Source of the DNA: Crocosphaera sp038442745
Lineage (GTDB): Bacteria; Cyanobacteriota; Cyanobacteriia; Cyanobacteriales; Microcystaceae
Assembly (NCBI RefSeq): GCF_038442745.1
Contig: NZ_JARVCN010000428.1
Coordinates: 5,428-69,427 of the forward strand
Direction: 5' to 3'
DNA: 64,000 bases
The number at the start of each line of letters is the position of its first letter. Position 1 is the stretch's first letter. Both the position numbers and the translations under genes were made by a program. The notes under the pieces were generated by a model that had not been told where the DNA came from, made no database searches, and saw only the letters and a program-made list of their open reading frames with translations. Below, piece after piece: positions 8,696-19,300 of this stretch.

Positions 8696-9973
8696 TTATA
8701 TTTCCTTGGGGTTAACTGTCTCACGGTGAGATAGTTCGCTGTCAAGGGTTTTAGCTATGGCAGGTAATTGTAGATAGCTGGGATAAGTTCCCTCGTCTTT
8801 TATGCGTTGAATTTCGTTTTCAGCAATGGGTAATTGATGGTGGGTAGCGATCGCTCGAACGATATCTCCACGATCAATAATTCCTGCTACGGCACCTGCA
8901 GGAGACAATACGCTAATAGAATGCTCATTGATAGCTTCTAGGGTCTTAATTACCGTAACTACAGGGGTTTTTTCTTCTACGGAGGCAATGGTATTTAAAG
9001 GGTGAACAATATCCCATAGGGTTAAGCTATCCCATTGACTGCGTTCGATATTTTGTAGATCTTCGACAACAATTAATCCTCGATAGCGTCCTTCTGAAGC
9101 GGCGAAATAGACAATATGATCCTGAAGTTCTCCTATAAGATAATCCTGGGTAAATTGAATCAAACTCAGATTAGCATTAACCACCCGAAACCTTCTTCCC
9201 ATGATCTCCTGAGCAGTAATTGTTAGGAGACTTTCTTGTAGTTCGGTAATGTGTTGATAATTTTCTGCGTTGCGTCGCACAAACCAACCGATAAAAACGA
9301 TCCAAAGTCCGCTTAGGGTTCCTGTTAAGAAAATGATGAATAACCCCAAACTAATGCCCAACCACCCTATTAACTGACCACTAGTGGCTGCCCAACGAAC
9401 TCCCGTGAAGCGATCGCCTTTTAGTTTCCAGACAATAGCTTTGAGAACTTGTCCCCCGTCTAAGGGAAGGCCAGGAATTAAGTTAAAAATTCCTAACACC
9501 AGATTAATTCTGGCAGTATCTTCTATCATATAAATGATAAGACGGTGGATAGTGTCTGAGTTATGAGAAAATCGGACACCAGAGGAAAGGGTGAACAATA
9601 AAACCGATAATCCTAAGCTCACCAAAGGACCGGCAATGGCTACCCAAAACGCTCCTGTGGGATCTTCTGATTCTCTCTCCATGGCCGCTACTCCCCCGAA
9701 TAAAAATAGGATTATGGAATTAACGTTGATCCCTTGGTACAGAGCTACTAAACTATGACCTAATTCATGGAGAAGTACGGAAATGAAAAGAAACAAAGCT
9801 AAAATTAGCCCTGCGATCCAGGCTAACCACCATGAATTTTCTACTAAATTAAGCTGAGTGATTTCTTGAGAATTGACTAGGGTAACTAATCCCAAAATAA
9901 AGAACCAAGAAGAGTCAACATAGAGGGGTATCCCCAATAAAGAACCAATTTGCCATTTTCCGTTCATGATCAA
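8696..9973 (-). CDS. Site-2-type intramembrane metalloprotease (M50) with CBS domain pair
   Basis: 425 residues. The zinc motif is HELGH at residues 69-73 within a membrane segment. The second active-site element NLIPGLPLDGG (about 163-173) supplies the catalytic Asp172. About six hydrophobic segments occupy the first 230 residues. The C-terminal part (about 250-400) reads as two CBS modules (QEIMGRRFRVV..., HPLNTIASVEEKTPVVTVI...), with the usual 'GIIDRGDIVRAI' ending. This architecture is the SpoIVFB-like S2P group common in cyanobacteria; adenylate binding to CBS may gate proteolysis. The client protein is unknown. A second ATG lies two codons in. Confidence 0.9.
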   Translation of the reverse strand: MIMNGKWQIGSLLGIPLYVDSSWFFILGLVTLVNSQEITQLNLVENSWWLAWIAGLILALFLFISVLLHELGHSLVALYQGINVNSIILFLFGGVAAMERESEDPTGAFWVAIAGPLVSLGLSVLLFTLSSGVRFSHNSDTIHRLIIYMIEDTARINLVLGIFNLIPGLPLDGGQVLKAIVWKLKGDRFTGVRWAATSGQLIGWLGISLGLFIIFLTGTLSGLWIVFIGWFVRRNAENYQHITELQESLLTITAQEIMGRRFRVVNANLSLIQFTQDYLIGELQDHIVYFAASEGRYRGLIVVEDLQNIERSQWDSLTLWDIVHPLNTIASVEEKTPVVTVIKTLEAINEHSISVLSPAGAVAGIIDRGDIVRAIATHHQLPIAENEIQRIKDEGTYPSYLQLPAIAKTLDSELSHRETVNPKEI

Positions 9974-10678
9974 AGGGAGTGGGTTTTTAAATTTTTCTTA
10001 ACAATTTTTAGACCAATGCCTTGCTATTTTTAGTTTTAGCTGTGGAGTGGTTTATTGCTCATCGCTACAATAAAGCTTCTACTTATATTTTAACCTAAAC
10101 CCGTTTTCTTAAACAAGGAACAAATAATAACCGATATTACTATTTAATTAAGATTAAGTCCAAAAGCAAAAATTAATAGTTTTACCATGAAGGTGCTTTA
10201 TAAACTTCGCACTTAATGTTTATCTAATTTTATTTCGTGTTTTTTATATACAATCCTAACTTCTAAGTCCAAGAATAGAATTTCTTCAACGGTTATACTG
10301 ACATTTTGCACCAGTACATAAAAACTTAAATTACTAAGCAGTTCCTCACTCCGTAGGGCGCGCTATCGCACAGCGTTCGGCTTTCATGTCTTAGCTGAAA
10401 GCGTTAAGCTTATGTTTAATCTCACTCACAGTAGATGATAGAGATTGATATGTTTCAACTGATGGCTGATAGCTGATAGCTGAACCCTTACAAACTAGCC
10501 AGTTTTATCGAAGGTGCAAGATGTGAGTTATATTCTCTTGTTTTGCTTGGGTTACGGTCAGAACTTCGTCCCATTGCTGAGAAAACTCTTTTACTGATGA
10601 CATCTCCTACATATTGCAAGATGTAGGAGAAAACATAATCTACTTCTATGGATAACTCAATGACCCAAAAACAACCAA
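9974..10678. other. 705-base gap without a supported gene
   Basis: No convincing open frame was found. It holds a G+C-richer island around 10355-10385 (CCGTAGGGCGCGCTATCGC...), a small hairpin CTTTCA...TGAAAG near 10380-10400, an iterated GCTGATA motif around 10462-10482 and the long stem-loop at 10603-10630 described separately. The island and iterated motif look like decayed dispersed-repeat material rather than coding sequence. Confidence 0.5.
10603..10630. repeat. Perfect 10-bp stem-loop downstream of fabF
   Basis: TCTCCTACAT (10603-10612) and ATGTAGGAGA (10621-10630) pair perfectly across an 8-base loop. It lies about 50 bases beyond the fabF stop (fabF reads leftward). Neither side has a T-run, so it is not a textbook terminator. 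It could protect the 3' end of the acpP-fabF transcript or be part of a small repeat. Confidence 0.5.
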
Positions 10679-11929
10679 TTAGCGATATTTTCTAAAGGCT
10701 AATGTCACATTATGACCACCAAAGCCAAAAGAATTAGATAAAGCCACATCAATCTCTAAAGGGCGACTTTTGTAGGGGACATAATCGAGATCGCAATCAG
10801 GATCGGGGTTATCTAAATTAAGAGTTGGGGGAATGCGATCGTTAGCTATAGCCATTACCGTAGCCACCGCTTCGATGCCTCCAGAACCTCCCAATAAATG
10901 ACCAGTCATGGATTTAGTAGAACTAATGGCAATGCGATAAGCGCAATCACCCAGAGCCTTTTTAATAGCCTTAGTTTCAGTCACGTCATTGGCTGCGGTG
11001 CTGGTTCCGTGGGCGTTAATATAGCTGACTTTTTCAGGAGAAATGCCACCATCTTTTAGAGCTAACTCCATAGCCCGAGTAGCCCCCCTACCGTCTGGTA
11101 CTGGGGCTGTGATGTGATAAGCATCACAAGTCATCCCATAACCAACAATCTCCCCATAAATTTTAGCTCCTCGTGCTAGAGCGTGTTCTAATTCTTCGAT
11201 GATCAAAATTCCTGACCCTTCCCCCATAACAAAACCGTCCCTATCCTTATCAAAAGGCCTGCTTGCTCTTTGTGGCTCATCGTTACGGGTTGATAAGGCT
11301 CTAGCTGAGGCAAAACCGGCCACAGACAGAGCGGTAACCGCCGCTTCTGTACCACCGCAGATCATGGCTTTAGCGTAGCCTCCTTGCACGATACGAAAGG
11401 CATCACCGATTGCATTAGACCCGGCGGCACAAGCGGTTACAGTACAGTTGTTTGGACCTTTGGCACCAGTATTGATAGCAGTCAACCCTGAGGCGATGTT
11501 GCCGATCATCATGGGAATCATAAAAGGACTACAACGACTTGGTCCCCGATTCAAATAAATTGCTTGTTGATCTTCGAGAACCTTGATTCCCCCCACCCCT
11601 GTACCAATAATTACCCCGATTTGTTCAGCATTAAGGTCATCAATCACTAACTCTGAGTTAGCTAAAGCCTGTAAACTAGCTGAAACTGCCAACTGAGCAA
11701 AACGGTCCATCCTTTTTGCTTCCTTGCGATCCAGATAATCGTGGGGGTCAAATCCTTTGACTTCACCAGCAATCCGACAAGCATGTTTGGATGAGTCAAA
11801 ACGAGTAATCTCAGTGATACCACTTATTCCGTTCATCAAACCTTGCCAATAGTCTGTTAAAGTGTTGCCAATGGGGGTGATTGCACCTAACCCGGTTACC
11901 ACTACTCGCTTTAATTGTGAATTTGTCAT
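10679..11929 (-). CDS. fabF: Beta-ketoacyl-ACP synthase II
   Basis: 416 residues, the normal size of KAS II. Active-site Cys167 lies in TVTACAAGSNAIGDA; the two catalytic histidines are in NAHGTSTAANDVTE (about 305-318) and STKSMTGHLLGGSGG (about 338-352). It elongates acyl-ACP with malonyl-ACP in type II fatty-acid synthesis in the cytoplasm. It starts 81 bases after the acyl carrier protein gene on the same strand, the standard acpP-fabF pair, and is probably co-transcribed with it. Confidence 0.96.
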   Translation of the reverse strand: MTNSQLKRVVVTGLGAITPIGNTLTDYWQGLMNGISGITEITRFDSSKHACRIAGEVKGFDPHDYLDRKEAKRMDRFAQLAVSASLQALANSELVIDDLNAEQIGVIIGTGVGGIKVLEDQQAIYLNRGPSRCSPFMIPMMIGNIASGLTAINTGAKGPNNCTVTACAAGSNAIGDAFRIVQGGYAKAMICGGTEAAVTALSVAGFASARALSTRNDEPQRASRPFDKDRDGFVMGEGSGILIIEELEHALARGAKIYGEIVGYGMTCDAYHITAPVPDGRGATRAMELALKDGGISPEKVSYINAHGTSTAANDVTETKAIKKALGDCAYRIAISSTKSMTGHLLGGSGGIEAVATVMAIANDRIPPTLNLDNPDPDCDLDYVPYKSRPLEIDVALSNSFGFGGHNVTLAFRKYR

Positions 11930-12010
11930 GATTTTCCCTTATTAAAAAACTGATCCGCCCTACATTGCACTTATGGAGGGAGATGGGGGGATTAAATATA
12001 CTTATGGTTT

Positions 12011-12259
12011 CTATTTAGCTTCAGCCTTTTCCTTGTCGATATATTCTACAGCTGCTTGAACTGTGGAAATTTTTTCCGCAGCTTCGTCAGGAATCTCAAT
12101 GTCAAATTCCTCTTCTAAAGCCATCACTAATTCTACTGTGTCTAAAGAATCAGCCCCTAAGTCGTTGGCAAAGTTAGCCTCTGGGGTGACTTCTGCTTCT
12201 GGCTTTTCCAGTTGTTGGGCAACGATGGTTTGTACTTTTTTAAATATTTCTTGGTTCAT
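12011..12259 (-). CDS. acpP: Acyl carrier protein
   Basis: 82 residues, strongly acidic. The phosphopantetheine site is Ser38 in NDLGADSLDTVELVM. Helix II/III residues EEEFDIEIPDEAAEKI are as in other bacterial ACPs. It carries growing acyl chains for FabF and also supplies the acyl-ACP reduced by the acyl-ACP reductase encoded at the right end of the window. The first gene of the acpP-fabF pair. Confidence 0.97.
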   Translation of the reverse strand: MNQEIFKKVQTIVAQQLEKPEAEVTPEANFANDLGADSLDTVELVMALEEEFDIEIPDEAAEKISTVQAAVEYIDKEKAEAK

Positions 12260-12496
12260 TAATCTTCAGGTGTACCGCTAACAACCCCGTTGGACTAACC
12301 ATTACGGAGAGGAAATGGGGCGGAATTTACCATTCCCTAGAGTTGATTTTACAATTAAGGTTTATTGGCCATTATTCATATTAGTCTAAGATTGTACTTT
12401 TTAAAAGATCGCAAGTCTGGGTGGCATTCAGCCTCCTTGTTTTGGTCTCCACTGTTTCCTATTTTTTCCATACGCACTAAATTGGTTACCTTATCA

Positions 12497-13018
12497 TTAA
12501 AATATAAAGTCCTCGCTTACTGTAGGAGGAACTAAACTGTCTACGTCTAGGATAAAAATAGTTAATAAGCGATGATTTTGCTGGACTCTGGTGACATGAC
12601 TGGCTATTTCCAAAGTATCTCCGCGACGATAGGAATCTGGTAAAGTGCGGATCTGATTGAGGGGTAACTCAAACAGGGAAGGGGTTTGAGGCACTAAAAT
12701 GCCAAACAGTTCTTCTGTGCTATTTTTCACCAAAATAAGAAATTGTCTCCCCTCGTTATGGACTTGGGATACTTTAAAAAGACGTTTATGAAGATCAATG
12801 GCCGTCAGTTCTCTTTCATCGACGTGAATCAGTCCTATGGCAGTGGTTCCACTACCCTGCATAGGTGTGTAGTGAGTGATCTTTTTTACCGACTCCACTG
12901 GCAAAGCTAGATTAAGCTTACCCATTTGGAAGACTAACAATTTACGAAAATTGCATTTCTGTTGTTGCGAATAGGCATCAATACTCTTTGTGTGAGGGGA
13001 ATTTGTTTTAGTATTCAT
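12497..13018 (-). CDS. CheW-like adaptor at the distal end of the pix operon
   Basis: 173 residues with a CheW fold: LLVFQMGKLNLALPVESVKKI at about 28-48, then IGLIHVDERELTAIDLHKRL and LFGILVPQTPSLFELPL. CheW proteins couple methyl-accepting receptors to CheA kinases. It starts 45 bases after pixL and is the last gene of the cluster, so it is the second CheW-type adaptor here besides pixI. It is quite diverged from pixI and so not a recent duplicate; it may serve pixJ2 specifically. Confidence 0.85.
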   Translation of the reverse strand: MNTKTNSPHTKSIDAYSQQQKCNFRKLLVFQMGKLNLALPVESVKKITHYTPMQGSGTTAIGLIHVDERELTAIDLHKRLFKVSQVHNEGRQFLILVKNSTEELFGILVPQTPSLFELPLNQIRTLPDSYRRGDTLEIASHVTRVQQNHRLLTIFILDVDSLVPPTVSEDFIF

Positions 13019-13063
13019 GGATTTTTAAAGGCAATAATTGAGATTATTAGTTGAATTAATTGA

Positions 13064-16000
13064 TCACTTTTGATTGGCAATCATCTTTTCAATAGTTTCA
13101 AGGAATTGTTGTTCAATATATGGTTTGGTGAAATAAGCACTTGCCCCTAAATGGGTGGCTAACTGACGATGTTTTTCGCTACAACGGGAGGTCAACATAG
13201 CCACAGGAATACTCATCAATTGTTGATTAAGACGACGTTGACCTAAAAATTCAAATCCATTCATATTAGGCATTTCTACATCACAAATCACCAGTTTAAT
13301 GCCTAAATTTTGTTGTAGTTGTTCTAGAGCTTCTCGGCCGTCCTTAGCTTGCATAACTCCATACCCCGATTTTTGCAAAGTTAGTACCAAAGTTCGTCTT
13401 AGGGTGGCTGAATCATCTACCACTAAAATAGTGGCATTTGGTATCATTGGTCGGGGGATAGCAGTTTCCTTACCAGCACTTTCCACTTTAATACCAGCAG
13501 ATTTTTCTGAAGAATGATGAGAATTTAAACGCTCCTCCAGTAAGATGGTGCCATTGATGACAGGAATTAACGTTCCGTCCCCTAAAATCGTGCAACCGTA
13601 GGTGTATGGAGGGGCTGCGATGGCTTTCCCAAAGGGTTTAATTACTAATTCTTGTTCGGTAATCAAACGAGTCACCTCTAGTGCGTATAAATTCTCCCCT
13701 CGTCGTAACACTAGCAGGGGTTGACCCCAGTTATTGGGTGTAGAGATTCCCTGAAGAGACTGGGAATCAAAACCGTGGGTAAAAGGACTATGATAGTCGA
13801 GCAGGTTTTTAACGGGGTAAATGGGAATGATCTCCCGTTCCCAAGCCAAAAACTTTTGTTCTCCGGATACTTTAATTTGTTCGGGTTCCGGCATAATAAT
13901 TTCTTCGATGCTATCGGAGGGTAAAGCAATGGCTGCTCCTTGATGGTGACTATCGTGTTGAATCAAACAGACTAACAGTTTGGCAATGGTGAGGGTAAAG
14001 GGTAAACGGAGGGTAAAAGTAGTTCCCTCCCCAGAAGTAGAATTCACAGAAACCGTACCTTTTAAAGCGGTTAGTTGTTCTCGGACTACATCCAAACCCA
14101 CACCACGACCGGACAGTTCACTCACTTTATTGGTGGTGGAAAATCCAGGCTCAAAGATCAAACTTTGTAAAGCTTCTTTGGTCATTGTAGCCACCTGTTC
14201 TGGGGTCACTAAACCAGCTTCAACGGCTTTTTTGGCAATTTTATCCAAATCCAAGCCTCCGCCGTCATCGCGCATTTCAATGATGGTCTGGTTGCCTTGG
14301 TGATAGGCTCGAATTTCGATGTGTCCCTGCTCGGGTTTCCCTAACTGACGGCGAATTTCTGGGGGTTCAATACCATGATCGAAACCGTTTCTCAAGAGGT
14401 GTTGTAGGGGATCGTATAACTTTTCTAAAGCGGCTTTATCTACCAATACAGAGTTGCCTGTCAGCTTTAATTTAACGGGTTTTTGATACTTGTTGGATAA
14501 ATCTCGTAAAACTCTGGGGAAGCGGTTTAAGACTTCTCCTAACGGTAACATTCTTGCCCACATCAATTCATCTCGAAGTGAGTTGAGCATTTGTCGTTGT
14601 TGTTCTAATGTTTGATTAGAGGTACGGGCAAATAAAACAATATCATCTACTGATTCTTCTAACTGCATCATTTCTTCGAGTAAAGTCTGCACAATAGAAT
14701 AAACATTGCCATAAGAATCCATTTCTAAAGAATCAAAATCCGTAGTTTCTGAAAGGGAAGAAAGGTTCAAATTGGGTTCTGGAGTGAGGTTTTTGTTCCC
14801 AACATTCGCTGATTGATAATTTTCGGGAGCAACTACTATTTGGTCGGATAATTGTTTGAGGTTTTCTGTTATTTTTTGAAAGTGAGAAAATCGCTCGACT
14901 AAGTCTCTAACTTTATTTTGTAGTTGATCGTTTTGTAAGGATAAGCTATTACGATTAATGACTAATTCCCCAACTAAATTATTCATTTTTTCCAAGCGAT
15001 CAAAGTCCACCCTAACGGACAGAGAAGTTCTGGTTTTCTTTGTTTGTGATCCCTCTTTTTTCCTCGAACTTCTTTTTTCTGTAGACGAATTTGAATCATT
15101 GGAACCACTACCTGGTTGGGGTTTAGGAGATAGTGGTTTTTCCACAACCAATGATTCACCTTCTTGTTCAACAGTGGGTAAGGTTTCAAAAATATCTTCT
15201 ACTGATTCTACAAAGGTATGGAGATTTTCTTGGATTTGTGTTTCATCCACTGGTGGAGGTATTTCCCCAAACAGATGGTCTAAAGATGGAACAAAAGGCA
15301 CCTCCTCCCCAGATTCTCCAAACACATCATCTAACCCTGGAGACTCTTCCCAGTTAGGTTCTTCAGCAGTGGCTACAGTAGTCTCAAAAATCTCATCTAA
15401 AGGAGGTGTCTGGTTAAACTCGAGAACCTCATTTTCTCCCTCAACCGTCTCTGTTTCCTGTCTAATCTCGAGGAGATTTCCCCCTGCTAGACTTAACAAA
15501 TCTTGAGAAGGTTGACCCCCCGAAGTGCGATCGCCGTCCACCAAAACTAAATGCTGACTCTGTTTTAAATCCTTCAAAGCCACTTGAGCGATAGCTAGTG
15601 CTTCTGAAGGCAACGCCTCAAGAGCTTGCAAAGTCTGCTGAACAATCTCCCCAAACCCTGGTAAACCTAGGAGTTCAGCAAATCCACTAAACACTTCCCC
15701 TTGATTGCGTAAAGTTTGAGTAATTTGTTCATTGTCCCCAGAAGCCAAAACCCTTTCAATTTCTTCTAAACCCTGGACTACATCCACCTCAAACAAAGAA
15801 GAAACAATATCAACACCCAAATCAGCCGAAGACGGAATGTACTGTTCTCCTTGAGCCATACTATCCCCTAAAATAGCCTCAATAGCTTCAAACACAGGTA
15901 CAGCAGTTGAGATCGCCCCCTCTTCATCGAAATTTCCTGCTTTTATTTGTGCTTGTAGAGGATCTCTTAAGCGGTCAAATGCTTCCAATAATAGGCTTTC

Positions 16001-16264
16001 TAGCTCATCATCGATAATTACTGTTTCATCGTAGAGAGCCTTAAAAATGTCTTCGAGACGATGAGCAATAATTTTGATGGTATTCAGTTCCACACTGGCA
16101 GCCCCACCCTTAAGAGAATGAGCCGCCCGCATGATTTCGTGAACAGTAGATGTATCACGTTCTTCTTTGAGAGTCAGTAGCCCAGTTTCAATAATATGTA
16201 GAAGTTCGGGGGCTTCTTCAATAAAAAATTGATAGGCTTGGTCGCGGATTTCAGGATTCATCAT
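13064..16264 (-). CDS. pixL: CheA-type hybrid histidine kinase of the phototaxis cluster (PixL)
   Basis: About 1066 residues from the preferred ATG at 16264 (MMNPEIRDQAYQF); the frame runs on to 16288. Domains in order: Hpt with the phospho-acceptor His49 in RAAHSLKGGAASV; a long acidic linker containing a degenerate helical Hpt-like segment without His; the dimerization helix (FDRLEKMNNLVGELVINRN); the HATPase domain (LLRNGFDHGIEPPEIRRQLG, DDGGGLDL, ELSGRGVGLDVVREQ); a CheW-like domain; and a C-terminal receiver (ILVVDDSATLRR) with acceptor Asp about 72 residues from the end in VICDVEMPNMNGFEF. This is the Synechocystis PixL/PilL hybrid architecture. It should phosphorylate its own receiver, PixG and PixH after receptor signalling. 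106 bases separate it from pixJ2. Confidence 0.93.
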   Translation of the reverse strand: MMNPEIRDQAYQFFIEEAPELLHIIETGLLTLKEERDTSTVHEIMRAAHSLKGGAASVELNTIKIIAHRLEDIFKALYDETVIIDDELESLLLEAFDRLRDPLQAQIKAGNFDEEGAISTAVPVFEAIEAILGDSMAQGEQYIPSSADLGVDIVSSLFEVDVVQGLEEIERVLASGDNEQITQTLRNQGEVFSGFAELLGLPGFGEIVQQTLQALEALPSEALAIAQVALKDLKQSQHLVLVDGDRTSGGQPSQDLLSLAGGNLLEIRQETETVEGENEVLEFNQTPPLDEIFETTVATAEEPNWEESPGLDDVFGESGEEVPFVPSLDHLFGEIPPPVDETQIQENLHTFVESVEDIFETLPTVEQEGESLVVEKPLSPKPQPGSGSNDSNSSTEKRSSRKKEGSQTKKTRTSLSVRVDFDRLEKMNNLVGELVINRNSLSLQNDQLQNKVRDLVERFSHFQKITENLKQLSDQIVVAPENYQSANVGNKNLTPEPNLNLSSLSETTDFDSLEMDSYGNVYSIVQTLLEEMMQLEESVDDIVLFARTSNQTLEQQRQMLNSLRDELMWARMLPLGEVLNRFPRVLRDLSNKYQKPVKLKLTGNSVLVDKAALEKLYDPLQHLLRNGFDHGIEPPEIRRQLGKPEQGHIEIRAYHQGNQTIIEMRDDGGGLDLDKIAKKAVEAGLVTPEQVATMTKEALQSLIFEPGFSTTNKVSELSGRGVGLDVVREQLTALKGTVSVNSTSGEGTTFTLRLPFTLTIAKLLVCLIQHDSHHQGAAIALPSDSIEEIIMPEPEQIKVSGEQKFLAWEREIIPIYPVKNLLDYHSPFTHGFDSQSLQGISTPNNWGQPLLVLRRGENLYALEVTRLITEQELVIKPFGKAIAAPPYTYGCTILGDGTLIPVINGTILLEERLNSHHSSEKSAGIKVESAGKETAIPRPMIPNATILVVDDSATLRRTLVLTLQKSGYGVMQAKDGREALEQLQQNLGIKLVICDVEMPNMNGFEFLGQRRLNQQLMSIPVAMLTSRCSEKHRQLATHLGASAYFTKPYIEQQFLETIEKMIANQK

Positions 16265-16370
16265 GGTTTTTAGGAAAATCAAGGCCAAAGAGGAAAGGGA
16301 AGACTTGAGTTGGGTGTTAGGAATTAGGGGCTGAATCTCTTGTTAGGAAATAAATAATGGGTGTTTGTGA

Positions 16371-19300
16371 CTAATCAACTTTAAACTGTTCCACATTGGC
16401 TTGTAATTGTTGGACAAGGATGAGTATGTCTTTGAAGGAATCGGCTAAATGGTTAGCAGAAACAGAAGTATTCTGGGCAATGTCTACAACGTCCCCCATG
16501 ATTTCATTCATAGATTCAGAGGTCAAAGATTGCTCTTTAGCGGCCTCAGAAATGCCCCCTACTAAGTCATTAATATGTTGAGAAGCTACCGTGATTTGCT
16601 GAAGACTAGAACGAGTTTCTTCCACCAACTGCGTACCTCGCAAAACTCTTGCAGTTCCAGCTTTCATGGTTTGGGTTACTTCTTTGGTTTCCCTTTGAAT
16701 GCTATTGACCAAAGTTTCGATCTCTGCCGTAGCTTCTGCGGAACTGGTGGCTAAACCTCTTACCTCATCCGCAATAACAGCAAAACCTCGTCCCTCTTCG
16801 CCGGCACGGGCTGCTTCGATGGAAGCTTTGAGAGCCAGTAAGTGGGTTTGGGCAGCAAAACGGCCGATCAAACTCACCACCTTAGAAATTCTTTGGGAAG
16901 ACTCTCCTAAGTGTTGCATTTTTGTCACTGTTTCCGTCACAGTGTCTTGAATGGAGATCATCCCGTCCACTGTTTCGTTGATTGCTTTTTCTCCTGCCAC
17001 CACACTCTGAGATGCTTCTTGAAAGGCTGTTAATGTCTGTTGAGCGTTGTGGGTGACCAAACCAATAGAACTACTCATAGCGGTGAGGCGATCGCCGGCT
17101 ACTGCGATTTCTTCTACTTGTTTGAGGGCTTTACTAGCTAAAGTTTCAATTAAATGCTCACTATTTTCGGTGGTGTTGGTAAATTCTTGAGCTACGGTTT
17201 TAACCTGAGTAACCAAAGATCTGAGATTTTCCACCGTTGCATTGTAAGAATCTGCAACAGTCCCAATTTCATCTTCTGTAACCTGAGCGCGAACCGTGAG
17301 ATCCCCTTTACCGATGGGTTCGACCTCCATCAACAATGCTAAGGCTCTCTTTTGTAGTTGTTCTTTGGCTATACGTTGTTGTCTACAAACCAAGGTTTGC
17401 TCATCTAGAAGTCTTGTCCGTTCTAAAGCTACCCCAATTTGTAGAGCAACCTGGGTTAAAAAGTCAATTTCCACCTGTTCCCAACGACGAGGACTTTCGC
17501 AATGGTGAGCAATGAGTAACCCTAATAATTCTCCTGTCACTACAATAGGAACAACCAGATTAGCCTGAATCTCTAAACTTTCCAGTTGCTGGAGATAGCA
17601 GGGGTCTAAAGCCACCTCATGGATGTTAGAAAGAGCTTGAACTCGTCCTTGACGGTATTTATCCACAAAGGATTTAGCAAAACAAGGATCGGGAATATTT
17701 TTTCCTAGAGCTTTGGGATAGAGTGGATCAACAGATTCTGCGACAATGGTTCCTTTCCAACTGCCATCAAAACTGTACACAACCACTCGGTCTGTATTGA
17801 GGGCATCACGACTATGTTCTACCGCTAAATCAAAGAGACTTTGGGGATTCACTTCTGTGGAAATCCTTAAGGTAACTTCTTTGAGATCACGAGCTAACCC
17901 AGATTCTAATTGTTTCCTTTGAGCAAGGGTGACACGATTAATGGTGGCTTGTAGTTGGGTGACAAATTGTTTGAGAAAATTAATTTCCGTTTCTTGCCAA
18001 GGTTGCTCATGGTTGCAACGATGGGCAAACAAAAAGCCGTAAAGGGTTTTTTGATTAAAGATGGGGATAATCAATTGCTCTTTGACTTGAAAATCCTCTA
18101 AACTATCTCGATATTGGGAGTCTTTGGCGATAATATCTAGTTGTTCGAGGGTCCACTCTTGTGTTGATGGAGTTTCTCGTAATTGTTGTAATAAGTTGGA
18201 GGAAACCATCTCTCCATGATGGTCTTGTTTTGAAAGAGAGGCATAATCACCCCTAACCACTTCGTACTTTACTTGTCCTCTATTGTCTTGATCGAAGTGA
18301 TAGATAAATAGACGATCCAATTGAATTAAACTACTTGCTCCCTCTAAACCTTGATGGAACCAACGATCTAACATAATGGAGTCGAGGGTTTGGGGGGAAG
18401 AAAGTTCGGCTAAGAAGCGAAACATTTGTGTTTTTTGTCGTAACCCTTGTTCGTGAGCGGCAATATTCGTGGCCATCTCGTTGAAATAAGTTCCTAACTC
18501 CCCCACTTCGTCTTGAGAAAGAACATCAACCCTAGCATGGTAGTTACCATTAGCGAACTGTTGGGTCACTTTTTGTAAACGTTTAATGGGTTTGATGATC
18601 GCAGAGGCAATAGTATTGGCCAGCACAACCACAACCCCCAAAACTATCACCGATAGACTCAGTTGTAACATTAAACTGTCTTTGAGGATCTTATTTAATC
18701 CTAGTTCTGGATCACCGTAAACTAAAACGGCAATTTCATCTCCTTGATAATTAGGAATGGCTCTTGCTGCTAAGGTGTAGTTGTGGTTGGTAATGTATCC
18801 TCTTTGCGCTACAGATCGGCCTTCAGCTGCCACCGCTCGTTGTAGGATTGATGGATCGGGAAGGGGTGTGTTGAAATTAGCGTCTCGCAACTCTGTTTTT
18901 TCAAAGGCAGTGGCGAGGGAAAATTCTTTATTTTCGGGATGATAGAGATAGACAGCACTGTAACCTACCCCTTGAAAAGTCTCTACTGTTTTTTTTACTA
19001 TATCTAAATTGCCGTTAACAATATCCCCAGAAATGAGGCTACCAATCACGTTTTGTGTTCCTGGGAGTTTAACAGGGGTGATGGTATAACGCATCAAAGC
19101 AGGTTGACTATCTAATCCTGGAGGGAGAGGGGCGTTTTCTTTGGTCAATTCTTCCCAACTAATCAACTCACTGGTGCGAATTTGTTTTTGTTCTTTGGTG
19201 GCCTGAGTAACTAACCCTTGGGGGTTGAATACTTCCCCGTCACGTCTGCTGTTGGCATTGGCAATGATGCGCGAGTCTTTGTCCACTAAGGTAGCATATT

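Noticed and set aside
10462..10482. Repeated GCTGATA units considered as a CRISPR or phase-variation tract
   Set aside because: Too few, too short and without spacers. Similar ACTGATGACTGATAACC near 43787 shows it is a common dispersed motif.
12063..12281. 72-codon open frame antisense to acpP
   Set aside because: It lies opposite a certain acyl carrier protein gene and has the composition of a shadow frame.
14958..15506. 182-codon open frame on the + strand inside pixL
   Set aside because: It is antisense to a clearly coding CheA linker. The Ser/Pro-rich translation is a by-product of Asp/Glu-rich codons on the other strand, and no start context or homology is apparent.
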